Assembly (NCBI GenBank): GCA_963576735.1
Contig: OY755197.1
Coordinates: forward strand, 3,298,501-3,362,500
Source of the DNA: Bedellia somnulentella
Lineage: Eukaryota > Arthropoda > Insecta > Lepidoptera > Bedelliidae
Reading direction: 5' to 3'
Length of the DNA stretch: 64,000 bases
The notes beneath the pieces were generated by a model. That model was given only the letters and a program-made list of their open reading frames with translations. It searched no databases and was not told the DNA's origin. Every line of letters starts with the position of its first letter. The stretch's first letter is position 1. Below, in pieces: positions 53,922 through 64,000 of this stretch. A program made the translations under genes and the position numbers.

Positions 53922-54163
53922 AGGTGCCGTGTTGTGCCAGCTTAGAATGTTTCACCCCTTTCTATCCACGGGAGTTGCAAGAGGCGACTAATGAGGCTTT
54001 TAGAGGTGGTTTTTGGTTGATGCGGTTGAAGATCCGTCACCAATGATCCTTTTTTATCATCATCTCCCCTATTGATTTCCAAATTTGGCTAAAGAGTTTC
54101 TAGCTCCGGCCCTTTGGCTACCCCCTTAGTGATTAATGGCCGTGAGTATAATATGTATGTATT
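53922..54163 (+). mobile_element. Old S1 copy
   Basis: Diverged, with ccgtgttgtgccagc start. Beyond the visible palindrome. Confidence 0.78.
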
Positions 54164-54170
54164 TCCAAAT

Positions 54171-54418
54171 TTGCCATGTAGTGTCGGCTTAGAATAACAC
54201 TACCCCATTTCTACCCGTGGGTGATCGTAAGAGGCGACTAAGGTTATAGGGGCTAATTAAGTGATTTTTGGGCGATGTGGTTTCAGACCCGTCACCAAAA
54301 ACATTTATTATTACCATCTTTTCCCCAATCAACTTCCAAAAGTGGCTGAGGAATTTTTATTCCAAAGCTCTGGCTACCCCGTTAAGGGATTTATAGCCGT
54401 GAGTATATGTATGTATGT
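54171..54418 (+). mobile_element. S1 copy
   Basis: Full-length, flanked by tatttccaaa. Confidence 0.88.
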
Positions 54419-54436
54419 ATGTATTTCCAAACTTTC

Positions 54437-54681
54437 ATACATACATATACCCACGGCTATAAATCCCTAGAAGGGGTAGCCAGAGCTAAGGAATTACAAA
54501 TTCCTCAGCCACTTTTGGAAGTTGAGTGGGGAAAAGATGGTAGAATAAAGGTTGTTGGTGTGATGAGTCTCCAACCGCATCGCCCAAAAATCCCTTAAAA
54601 GCCCCAATACCGTTAGTCGCCTCTTACGTACACCCACCGGAAGAAATGGGGTAGTGCTATTCTATGCCGACACTACACAGC
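54437..54681 (-). mobile_element. S1 copy
   Basis: Full-length, flanked by aaactttca. Forms an inverted pair with the preceding copy. Confidence 0.9.
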
Positions 54682-54689
54682 AAACTTTC

Positions 54690-55118
54690 ACCCCGTTTTA
54701 AATTTGAAACAGGCTAAGGTATTTCAATACTAAGCCGAGCATGTTTAGATTATAAGTGAGTTTAGTTCATAAATTAACTTTTACCATCCCTAAACGTATT
54801 GTATCCGAGAAGTATTACGCTCACAAAGCGACGACTCAATCTCAGATTTCATATAACCCGAGTAATATAGTGAATTCACGCATGACGTCACAACGGTTGT
54901 CGGGGAACTTCGGTCAAGTTAGAAATTTGTTTCAGAGTTGGGTTCCGTCGGTTATTTCGTGAGCTTTGTCATATTGTTATAGTTCTTGTGCTATGGTATT
55001 AGTTTTGGGTAGGGCTGATTGTTGCCGGTGTTGTATTTTGTCTCGCAATTTTTTTGTTATTAATTGTAATGTTTTGACGTAGTACTCAAATGATGCAAAA
55101 CCACAGCTTAGTTATTTC
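54690..55118. other. Non-repeat interval with CRE-like site
   Basis: No family recognised. Contains palindromic tgacgtca at about 54,883 and a 68-codon frame (54,756-54,962) without a recognised domain. Confidence 0.3.
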
Positions 55119-55119
55119 T

Positions 55120-55222
55120 TAAATGTCCACGCCGTATATCCCCGAAGGTGTTAGCAGAGATCCTCATACTTCTGACCATCGTGACCTTGTTACCTGGTGT
55201 TCAGAGTACCACGTTTTGCTCA
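55120..55222 (-). mobile_element. S2 3' fragment
   Basis: tccacgccgtatatccccg to cacgttttgc, no tail. Confidence 0.75.
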
Positions 55223-55242
55223 ATCTATACTAGTATACATAG

Positions 55243-55502
55243 TACATACATACATACATACATACATATACTCACGGCTATAAATCCCAAGAAGGGGTAG
55301 CCAGAGCTAAGGAACTAGAAGTTCCTCAGCCTCTTTTGGAAGTTGATTGGGAAAAGATGGTTTTAATAAATGTTTTTGGTGACGGGTCTCCAACCACATC
55401 GCCCAAAAATCACTTAAAAAGCCCCCTATACCCTTAGTCGCCTCTTATGATCACCCACGGGTAGAAATGGGGTAGTGTTATTTTAAGCCGACCCTACACC
55501 AC
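55243..55502 (-). mobile_element. S1 copy
   Basis: Full-length with a long (TACA)n tail. Confidence 0.87.
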
Positions 55503-55559
55503 AGATTACTGAATACTTAAAATTTCCAATACCTACTGCTATAATAGCCTACTCCGTCG

Positions 55560-56060
55560 CGTCAGCAACCACTGCAATCTAAAATGTGCCTTAATGCTCA
55601 AGCGTATAGTTGTGGTTGCTTCGCACCGCGCGATCCGGTACCAATCGCAGGGCTGCCACTTCGATAAAATTAAAATAACATAACTTTTTGTGTTGATGTT
55701 ATTGAGAACTGTGAATATTTATTTTAGTATATGTTCTGACTAGTATGTGGCAGTACATTTTTTTTTAATACTTTAGAGCTCAGCTGTACTATGCAATCTA
55801 TCTATCTAAGAACATAATTAATTATAGACGTCAGGGTGTAGGTAAAATAAAATTGATTTGCACCCATCTACAGCACATAATGTACCAGACGGCATCGTAG
55901 GTACGCGTACGAACAAATTAAATAATTAGAAACTTATTAAAATATAACAACGTTCAAGCGCTCCGCTCGCTAGCGACAACCGCACTGAACTAAGGCCTCC
56001 GGTGGCCCGAGATCGTTCGGCCGGGCGGTAGGTAATTATAGCGCGCAAGTACATGGAGTG
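55560..56060. other. CpG-rich patches, function unknown
   Basis: Two patches (about 55,555-55,660 and 55,955-56,045, for example accgcgcgatccgg and gcgctccgctcgctagcgac) stand out in AT-rich DNA. They resemble the promoter-like block at 7,986 in composition only. No reading frame or splice signal could be tied to them. Confidence 0.3.
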
Positions 56061-56079
56061 ACGGATGCCTGACTACACG

Positions 56080-56215
56080 GCAAATTATACACTATACACA
56101 CAACTATACACTAAATACTACTATACACTATACACACAATTATATACTACTACTATACACACAATTCTATACTAGACACTATTATACTTTAAAATATTAC
56201 ACACATGTTCGCCAT
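56080..56215. repeat. Imperfect minisatellite
   Basis: Repeated ctatacacacaa- and tatactac-like units. Confidence 0.75.
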
Positions 56216-56282
56216 AGTATAAAAATCACTATAAAAAACACACACAAAACACTGCAAACATACATACTTATAAGTACTCTAG

Positions 56283-56455
56283 GTACTCACGCCATTTGTT
56301 CCCATTGGGTTAGTCAGAGTCTATGGATCGCCACTTTGTACGATCCTGGTAAACCTCTCTAGCTTCTTACATCCATCACTTTTCACACATGCTCTTTTAT
56401 TCTTCATATTACGGACGCCTGCTTTTTGGAACACACTCTCAATTTAAACACCACA
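56283..56455 (-). mobile_element. RTE LINE 3' end
   Basis: Reverse-complement RTE tail starting tactcacgccatttg. Confidence 0.8.
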
Positions 56456-56699
56456 CCATAAATAATTAATATAATAATTTACCAAGGACCCCTGAATACA
56501 TATAAAAACAATGTGCGTTACTCAAAATAGCAATAGTTGCGTAGTTACTGAAGCAGAAACAACGCTCAGTGAACGAAGCCTGTTTCACGTATCGAGCCTT
56601 CTGCCATTGTACTTATTGTGCTAAGAAATATGACATTTACTAACTTCAGATATGTTACACGATTTCAATAAGGAAGATAAGACGGCGTATCATATTTAC

Positions 56700-56805
56700 T
56701 TATACTATTTCTTTAGTTATTATTTTATTGATTTTTATTTAGTTATTATTTTATTGATTTTTTATTGAGTTATTATTTTAGTTATTATTTTATTAATTTT
56801 CTACG
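56700..56805. repeat. Short A/T tandem repeat
   Basis: Units of about 32-34 bp around agttattattttattgattt. 56,456-56,699 shows nothing recognisable. Confidence 0.7.
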
Positions 56806-56902
56806 TACTAATGTGATTTATACTGTGATGCACGTAAAGTAGTGTTTTTATAAAATTTTAAAGTAGTAATTTTCAGTATATTAGGTGGTGTAGTACTTAC
56901 TT

Positions 56903-57046
56903 ATAGTACTCACACCTGTTCTTCCCATTGGGGTAGGCAGAGACTATCGATTGATACTTTGTACGATCCTGACAAATCTTTCTTGCTTTGGTCACTTTCT
57001 TCATTCTTCTCATACATGCCCTTTTAATCTTTTCACTACGGACTTT
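56903..57046 (-). mobile_element. RTE LINE 3' end
   Basis: Diverged tail copy directly followed by an S1. Confidence 0.75.
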
Positions 57047-57108
57047 CGCTGTGTAGTGTCCGCTAATGATAGCACTAACATATTTCTTCTTATGTGTGTT
57101 ATAAGAAG
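57047..57108 (+). mobile_element. S1 copy, part 1 (split)
   Basis: Interrupted by a minus-strand S1 and continues at 57,349-57,530. Confidence 0.75.
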
Positions 57109-57348
57109 TACATACATACATACATATATCCCATGAAGGGGTAGCCAGAGCTAGGGAATAAGAAATTCCTCAGCTACTTTTGGAAGTTGCGTGGCGAAAA
57201 GATGGTGAAATAAAGGTTGTTGGTGATGGGTCTCCAACCGCATCGCCCAAAAATCCCTTTAAAGCCCCAATACCGTTAGTCGCCTCTTACGTACACCCAC
57301 CGGAAGAAATGGGGTAGTGCTATTCTAAGCTGGCACTACACAGCTATA
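57109..57348 (-). mobile_element. S1 copy nested in S1
   Basis: Nearly full-length. ttataaga-type sequence occurs on both sides. Confidence 0.88.
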
Positions 57349-57530
57349 AATTTTATAAGAGGTGGCTAAGGATATTGAAGATCTTAAGATATTATTATGT
57401 GATGTGTGATATATCACTAGCCATACTCCATTTTACGATATTTTCCTCACTTAACTTCCTAATGCAGCGGAAAATCGTTTCGATTGTGGAGTTCTGACTA
57501 CCCCTTTTTTAGGTTCATAGCCGTTAATAG
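57349..57530 (+). mobile_element. S1 copy, part 2 (split)
   Basis: Diverged remainder ending gttcatagccgtt. 57,531-58,047 holds nothing I can identify. Confidence 0.65.
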
Positions 57531-58047
57531 ATAAATAGAATTATGAAAGTATTTTACACATTTACCGAGAGTTTAGTTAAGTTTTTTTACCAGAGAGTTA
57601 TTCGATTTAAAGACCGTATAATTTATTTGTAGTTACGCAATGAAAGTCCTTAAATTTTTATTGTTCTTTCGTCAAACTAAATTTCTAAGCTAAATTTCAA
57701 ATAATTGCCGTTGTTTGTAGGAAAAAAAAACAACCAGCAAATAATAGGAATTATTGTTATGACTTTTAAATTTAAATACGGGTACTTTATTACAAAGTAT
57801 CAACGGTATGACTATGGGTAAAATATTTAGTAGTACAATATTGTTTATGCAATTTAAAAATTTACCACTGTTTTTTCTCTTTAAGTTGTTTTACGAATCC
57901 TTTCAAAGTATTAATCCTATGTCTTAAGGTAGGCCGTTGTAACGCAGGCCAAAATAAAATTTGAAATCAATAACAAATCCCTGGGTTATTGAAATTGGAA
58001 CTAACTTTATCCTTCGTGGTCGTCCTTTACTGATATTGCAATTTATA

Positions 58048-58275
58048 ATATAACATATACTTACGCCATTAGTTTCCGTTGGGGTAGGCAGAGACTATCG
58101 ATCGACACTTCTTTCGATCCTTGCAAACTTTTCTAGCTTCGTTTTCACCCATCAATATTTTCATACAAGCTCTCCACATTGGCTCTGCATATCTATTCCA
58201 CCAGTTTACTGTCATCTATTTTCTCTATATGCTCAAACCATTTTAACATGCCTTTTTCCATCTTTTCACAATATA
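58048..58275 (-). mobile_element. RTE LINE 3' end
   Basis: Diverged, extends into the W-GH-RM coding region. Confidence 0.75.
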
Positions 58276-58317
58276 CGCAAAATTATCCATTCGTTTTTTT
58301 ATAAGACATTCGTTATA

Positions 58318-58540
58318 TTACATACATACATACATAAACTCACGGCTATAATTCTCTCGAAGGGGTAGCCAGAGCTTCGAAAGAAGAAATTCCTCATCCA
58401 CTCTTGATTTTTTTTTATATATTAAGGTTGTTGGTTATGGGTCTCCAACCGCATCCAAAGGGGGTATTTCCTTTGTCGCCTCTTACGAACGCCCACGGGT
58501 ATAAATAAGGTAGTGCTATTCTAAGCCAACACTACACAAC
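58318..58540 (-). mobile_element. S1 copy
   Basis: Internal deletion of the aaaatcc/gcccc part. Confidence 0.8.
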
Positions 58541-58542
58541 TA

Positions 58543-58783
58543 CATTCATACATACATATACACACGGCTATAAATCCTTTGAAGCCAGAGCTAGGGAATT
58601 AGAAATTCCTCAGCCAGTTTTCGAAATTGCGTGGGGAAAAGATAGTGAAATAAAGGATGTTGGTGAAGGGTCTCCAACCGCATCGCAAATCAATCACTTA
58701 AAATCCCCAAATAACCTACGTCTCTTCTTACAAACTGCCACGGCTAGAAATGAGTTAGTGCTATTCTAAGCCGACACTACACA
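58543..58783 (-). mobile_element. S1 copy
   Basis: Head-to-tail with the preceding copy. 58,784-59,082 shows no feature. Confidence 0.83.
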
Positions 58784-59082
58784 GCTAGTAAAATAAATAG
58801 TAGTGTTCATTAATATAGTAGTTAGTACTTCGAGGCAATTAGTATTACTAGTAACAATCAGGATTCTAATAATATTGTTATAGTGGAATGCTGTCTGTAA
58901 CGTTATTATGGAAATTCCTGAATATGGTTCCATCTAGTTCACTGCACATTATTCAGTCATTGTTTGGAATTCATGTTTAATATTATTCATGTTTTATCAT
59001 GCAAAGGATAATAGATTGAAACGCTTGCCAATAGAGTTGCAATAATAGTTAGATCGGTTTGAAGAACAATGTATAGTGCGAC

Positions 59083-59436
59083 ATGATAGTCCAGTGGGTA
59101 GAACACCCGCCCCAAAAACAGAAGGGCGTGAGTTCCAATCCTGGGACGGGCCTACACCAATTTGTCTTCTAAAGTCATATGTGTGGTTAATTTATCATGG
59201 TTGCTAACGGTGAGGGAAAACATCGTGAGGAAACCCACATGGCTGAGTTGTACTTAGTCATGTGACAGTGTATTCGTACAAAACGGCGATAGGCCTGCCC
59301 CCTATTACGTGAGTACACTGTCTAAGCAAAACGTGGGTACCTTCTCTAGTAACTAGATGGCGCTTGCCATGTGAGTTCAGGAGTATTGGTACCTTCGCCA
59401 ACCCCTTCGGGGATAAACGGCGTGAACGTTTATGTA
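59083..59436 (+). mobile_element. S2 tRNA-derived SINE, full length
   Basis: A box tagtccagtggg, B box gagttccaatcctgg. Flanked by aacaatgtatag. 59,437-59,706 shows no feature. Confidence 0.92.
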
Positions 59437-59706
59437 ACAATGTATAGTTGATATATACTCAATAATGTGACAATGAGTTTCTAGTGAGTATGCAACTGTG
59501 ATAGCTCTTAGCTTTATTTAAATTAACCATCATTTTCATACTTATTATTTTATTTTTACAATCCGAAAATTAAGTTGACATCTCTAAGTATATTCAAAAA
59601 TGTGTTACGCGTAATAAGAGTGCACTATCCAATAAAAAAATGAGTTCTCTAAATATCAGGTGGCAAAATGTCTCGTAATTTTTAAAAAAAGATATATCTT
59701 TTGCAG

Positions 59707-59953
59707 TGAGTAGTGACGGCTTAGAATAGCACTCCCCATTTCTTTCCGCGTTAATTCGTAAGCGACGAATAAGGACGTTATGGCTTTTTAAGTGATTTTA
59801 GAGCGATGCGATTGGGTACCTATCACCAAAATCCTTTGTTTCACTATCTTTTCCCCATTCAACTCCCAAAAGTGGCTGAGGAATTTCGTATTCCGAAGCT
59901 CTGGCTACTTATTCTATGGATTTATAGTGAGTATATTTATGTATGTATGTATT
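59707..59953 (+). mobile_element. S1 copy
   Basis: Full-length, moderately diverged. Confidence 0.85.
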
Positions 59954-59975
59954 TTTACAATGTTCTGTTTTATAC

Positions 59976-60085
59976 GTGGGTACTCTGAACACCAGGTGAC
60001 AAAGTCACGTGACGTTCAGAAGTATTAGTACCTCTGCCAACCCCTTCGGGGATATTCGGCGTGAACGTTTATGTTATGTTATGTT
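59976..60085 (+). mobile_element. S2 3' end
   Basis: 5'-truncated with (TTATG)n. atgttctgtnttatacgt on both sides. Confidence 0.88.
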
Positions 60086-60129
60086 ATGTTCTGTGTTATA
60101 CGTCATAAGCGGCATGTCTTTATTCTGTA

Positions 60130-61953
60130 AAACTTAAAATTAATAAGCACTAAAAGCCCCACAAAAGCTTTTAAACTAGTGTATTAAACGCTTATTTTGT
60201 CCAAGCTTCACAGAACGCCGGGAATTTTACAGGACACAGGATTAATACATTAAATAAAAATGATTGTTCCGTCATACAACCCATTGAAAATAGTATGTAT
60301 TTAAACCCTATAAGTTTAAACGAGGTTATTAGAATTTTAAAATGTTTGAAAAGTAAAAAAAGTTCCGGTTTAGACGATTTACCACCTCATTTATTTAAAC
60401 GATGTGCGGTGGAACTGACGGAACCATTTTACTTACTAATAAATCAATCGTTTGTAGAAGGTGTGTTTCCCGGCCATTTGAAAAAGTCCATCGTAAAACC
60501 TATTCATAAGAAAAGCTCTAAACTCAATCCTAACAACTATAGACCCATTGCCTTACTACCTACCTCATCTAAGATATTCGAAAAAGCATTGTGTAATCGA
60601 ATTAACTCTTTTTGTAGTAAATATAAAATATTAGACGATGCACAATACGGATTTAGGAAAAACCGGTCCACAACTTTAGCTGTGTATAATTATATCCAGG
60701 AAGCTATAAAAATTATATCAAATAAGGAATACGCAATTGGTATTCTAATAGACCTAAAAAAAGCTTACGACAAAGCTCAATATGATATATTAGAAACCAA
60801 ATTTCATGGTGTAGGAATCCGCGGAAATACTCTCAAATTAATTAAATCATACTTGCAGAACCGAGTACAATGTGTCGAAATTGAATATTACAACTACGAA
60901 ACCAAAGAAATAGAATTTATTCAATCAGATTTCAAAACAATGAGAGCATCAATACCCCAGGGGTGTGTAATCGGGTGTTTGATGTTTTTAATTTACATAA
61001 ACGACCTTCCCAAAATAATAAAAGACGTTCACTGCACACTCTTTGCTGATGACTTATCTATAATGCTTCCTTGCCAAAATAATGTAGACTTAAATAATAA
61101 ACTGACCTCACTATTTGAAACCCTAACGAATTGGCTACACAAACATAATTTGGAAATAAATGCGCAAAAAACAAAATTAATAGCCTTTCATACATCTCAG
61201 AAGAAGAAAATTGACATAGATTTTACTTATGATGGGGAAAAAATTAACGTAGTAAATGAAGCAACATTATTGGGAATTAACATTGACTCCCATGTTGATT
61301 GGAAATCTCATGTTAGTAGAATTAAATCCAAATTAAGTAGCTTTGCGTACGCTTTGCTAGAAATAAAGAAAACAACGAGTACAGAAACCGCGCGTATCAC
61401 TTATTTCGCATATGCGAACTCCTGGCTGAGCTAATACTACTACTAATATATGGGGAAATAGCACCCACTCGTCTCAGGTATTTATTATGCAAAAAAAACT
61501 AATAAGAATTATTGCAAATATCACAGAATCGGATTCTTGTAGGCCTTATTTTATTAAATATAACATACTTACATTGACAGGTATATATATCCTAGAAATT
61601 TGTAAATTCGTTCGTGAAAATCAACATTTATTCACTAAAAGAAAAGATATAGACACACCATACATACTGAGACACCCAAACAAATTGCAGATGCCGGTTA
61701 CACGCCTACACATGCAGTCGTGTAACGCACACATAATGTCAATAAATGTTTACAACAAGTTGCCCAACAAACTCAAAAGAACTGAAAATGATAAATTCCC
61801 CAACAGTTGAAAAAACTACTTATAAAAAAATGCTATTACTCGGTAAAAGAATTCTTAAACGACGAAACATTGAAATAAATTATATTTTATTAGACTTATT
61901 CGAATAGCCATTGACCAAATAAAAATGACATTATTAATATTTACTCAAAAAAT

Positions 61954-61999
<46 letters not shown>

Positions 62000-62266
62000 A
62001 ATAAAATATTTAGATTTGACATTTATAAAATTATTACTATGACATAAGTGGAATAAATCGTATTATTACTATGACTTGACATTTCTAATACTTACTATGA
62101 TGGATTTAATAAATAATTATTAATGACAGATTGATAAGATAATTGTTTAATCCTCTCTTCCATTTTGCTATACCCGACAGGGTCCATAAATACTAATGTA
62201 AATGATATAACAGCTGTATACAACTTTATGGATTGCAAAAATAAATGAAATGAAATGAAATGAAAT
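60130..62266 (+). mobile_element. 5'-truncated LINE with (GAAAT)n tail
   Basis: RT and C-terminus only, with a 3' UTR holding an (AT)n run (about 61,957-61,996) and a (GAAAT)n tail (62,243-62,266). The C-terminus resembles the inner LINE at 20,955. The exact 5' edge is uncertain. Confidence 0.85.
60178..61880 (+). pseudogene. LINE reverse transcriptase, two frameshifts
   Basis: Coding is visible from 60,178, upstream of the first ATG (60,295). Motifs: VIRILKCLKSKKSSGLD, NNYRPIALLP, QYGFRKNRST, LIDLKKAYD (motif A), IPQGCVIGCL (motif B, altered from VPQGSxLGP), FADDLSIML (FADD catalytic) and a thumb. The frame shifts at about 61,434 (stop TAA), continues at about 61,440-61,803 with the QKKLIRIIANI segment, then shifts again before a C-terminus like that of the inner LINE. 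The nuclease is missing. It is inactive, although the catalytic Asp pair remains. Confidence 0.85.
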
Positions 62267-62298
62267 TTTTAGCCCGACTCTGTTTCATGTATATTACA

Positions 62299-62445
62299 GG
62301 ATTAGGACTGTCTTATCCTCTTTACTTCACATCATTAGATAAATATGTTAATCTTGCGTGCACTGTTGTGATACAAGCTGTCGTTTTAAGTAAATTTGCC
62401 GTTGGTTTTACATGGGTTTTATGGGTCAAATATTTGGTATTATGT
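62299..62445 (+). other. Doubtful orphan exon of a membrane protein
   Basis: After an acceptor-like catgtatattacag comes a 49-codon open stretch rich in hydrophobic residues (GLGLSYPLYFTSLDKYVNL, then VVIQAVVLSKFAVGFTWVL), resembling two membrane spans. An RTE insertion cuts it at 62,446 and no donor is seen. It may be chance. Confidence 0.18.
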
Positions 62446-62700
62446 TTGGTAAAAGGGATCTATAGAGCTAGTGGGGATGGTAATGTTAGTAGAGGACGAC
62501 CACGGAGAACACACTTGGACCAAATTGAGAGTGTGCTCAAAAAGGCTGGCGTCCGAAGTATGAAGAATAAAAGAGCATGTGTGAAAAGATTGATGGATGT
62601 AAACGAAGCTAGAGAGGTTTGTCAGGATCGTACGAAGTGGCGATCGATAGTCTCTGCCTACCCCAATGGGAATTAATAGCGTGAGTATATGTGTGTATGT
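62446..62700 (+). mobile_element. RTE LINE 3' end
   Basis: Keeps coding from RIYRASGDGN-like sequence to AYPNGN and the stop, then (TATG)n. Flanked by atatttggtatt. 62,701-63,157 shows no feature. Confidence 0.88.
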
Positions 62701-63157
62701 ATGTATATTTGGTATTTAGAGATGTTTTCATTTATACATACATATGTCATATAATAAGCTATACATTATGCTATAAACTGACATAATTTTGCCATAACAG
62801 ACGGAAACATCAAAAGATAAAAAATATTAAGTGATATAAAGACGCGGCAATATTTGTATTCAAAATGTGTTACTGAAAATGATAACCAAACAACAAAATT
62901 ATCAATAAAAAGTGAGATAGATGATACAAAAGGACTATGAGAGACAGAGACGCGTAGAGGCAATATCGAAAAATTCAATTGAATCGTTTATGATACGGTA
63001 AGCACTTTACGTACATCTTTAATATTTTTCCCTTTTTGCAAGAGTATCATATTGAAGACAACTTTCATGAAGGATTTATAAAACTACCCAGCGATTCAGC
63101 GAAGGCAAATAAAAATTAAATTCATTTCGAAATTGTAACTGATGAAGGAAAAAATAC

Positions 63158-63205
63158 ATATGTTCATGCCATTATTACCCGTTGGGGTAAGCAAATACTA
63201 TCATA
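63158..63205 (-). mobile_element. RTE tail remnant
   Basis: catgccattattacccgttg only. Confidence 0.5.
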
Positions 63206-63279
63206 TAAATGGCAGCTAAATTTAACCTGATGTTCAAAAAACCCTGCGATTCTTGAATGACATACAAGAAAGATGAATT

Positions 63280-63405
63280 GGTGAAAGTTGTGGAAAGCCG
63301 ATGGATAAGGGGAGCAAAGGGCTGTTCCATGGGGGAGAAGAGAAAATTTGAGGAATACCTATGTTCAGCTGTGGACGTCTTTTGGCTGATGATTATGATA
63401 TATAT
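63280..63405 (+). repeat. Lepidopteran retroposon 3' end
   Basis: Ends tgttcagctgtggacgtc and ggctgatgattatgat, the same end type as 4,747-4,806. Confidence 0.6.
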
Positions 63406-63512
63406 ATTTTTTTACAAGACATACTGTGGCGTTAAAAAACGGAAATTATATAAACTGACACTTTATTTATAATCTTTTGTTTTGTTAATGCTGAAACTTA
63501 GGGCTTAGACTG

Positions 63513-63757
63513 CTGTGTAGTTTCGGCTTAGAATAGCGCTTCCCCATTTCTTCCGGTCGGTGTACGTAAAAGGCGACTAACGGTATGAGGGCTTTTAAGG
63601 GATTTTTGGGCGATGCGGTTGGAGACCCATCACCAAAAAACTTTATTTCACCATCTTTTCCCCACACAACTTCCAAAAGTGGATGAGGAATTTCTAACTT
63701 CTTAGCTCTGGCTACCCCTTATAGGTATTTATAGCCGTGAGTATATGTATGTATGTA
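63513..63757 (+). mobile_element. S1 copy
   Basis: Full-length with (TATG)n tail. Confidence 0.88.
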
Positions 63758-63845
63758 GTATTTATATATATACAGCAGGAATAAATGGGTAAGTGCTGTT
63801 TTAAGGTAACACTGCTATTCTAATAACAATATATTACTGAAAAAT

Positions 63846-64000
63846 AAAGAAAGAAAGAAAGAAAGAAAGAAAAACGTTTATTCGCCACAAGAAGAACAAG
63901 TAACATAATACAAAAAATAATTTACAACTTAATCTTAACAACATTTAAAATAAATTAGTTATAAAATAAAAAATAATAAAAAACAAAAAAGAGAATCAAT
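63846..64000 (-). mobile_element. LINE 3' end, cut by window end
   Basis: (GAAA)n at 63,847-63,872 followed by aaacgtttattcgccacaag. This is the reverse complement of the (TTTC)n-tailed LINE 3' end also seen at 15,000. Confidence 0.7.

Noticed and set aside
54756..54962. 68-codon ORF in a repeat-poor interval
   Set aside because: No motif, no splice context and no partner for comparison. Left as unassigned sequence.

Overview
This is a repeat-dense, AT-rich stretch of an animal nuclear genome, almost certainly a moth or butterfly. The order is inferred from repeats I associate with Lepidoptera: a tRNA-derived SINE with the core aaaacatcgtgaggaaacc, a repeat end reading ggcctatggccagcagtgg, RTE and jockey/CR1-like LINEs, a Penelope-like GIY-YIG fragment and a piggyBac relative. 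No complete host gene was found.

The main structure is a giant inverted repeat. The left arm (about 207-17,325, resuming at 27,389-27,479) reappears in reverse complement as the right arm (about 33,116-53,619). Arm identity is patchy by hand alignment: 2 differences in about 360 bp near the centre, a few percent in many blocks, around 8 percent or more in the most divergent. At the centre lie 27,480-29,135 (S1 repeats and a Penelope-like fragment), a 165-bp satellite array (29,136-32,779) and a 200-N assembly gap (32,780-32,979). The arms may be a true palindrome or two haplotypes wrongly joined at the gap.

The arms differ mainly by transposon insertions present in one arm and absent from the other, many with target-site duplications (TSDs). 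Left-only: a truncated LINE (13,128-15,036), a MITE-like element, SINEs, and a roughly 10-kb block (17,326-27,388) in which a LINE of about 5.3 kb is split within its reverse transcriptase by a second LINE of 4.7 kb. Right-only: a deleted piggyBac element (36,379-37,990), RTE fragments and more than ten SINE copies.

Three repeat families recur throughout. 'RTE' means 3' ends of an RTE-type LINE with a (TATG)n tail. 'S1' is a SINE-like element of about 250 bp with no clear tRNA head and the same tail. 'S2' is a tRNA-derived SINE of about 370 bp with a (TTATG)n tail. All three end in a similar module of about 45 bp, which suggests that the RTE machinery mobilises both SINEs.

The best host-gene candidate is a 58-nt signal-peptide-like first exon followed by a GTAAGT splice donor, present once in each arm (7,829-7,886 minus; 45,050-45,107 plus). 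Upstream of it is a CpG-rich 225-bp block with no differences between arms. From 53,620 to 64,000 the window holds more S1, S2 and RTE copies, a frameshifted LINE (about 60,130-62,266), a CpG-rich patch near 55,560-56,060 and a doubtful orphan exon near 62,299.
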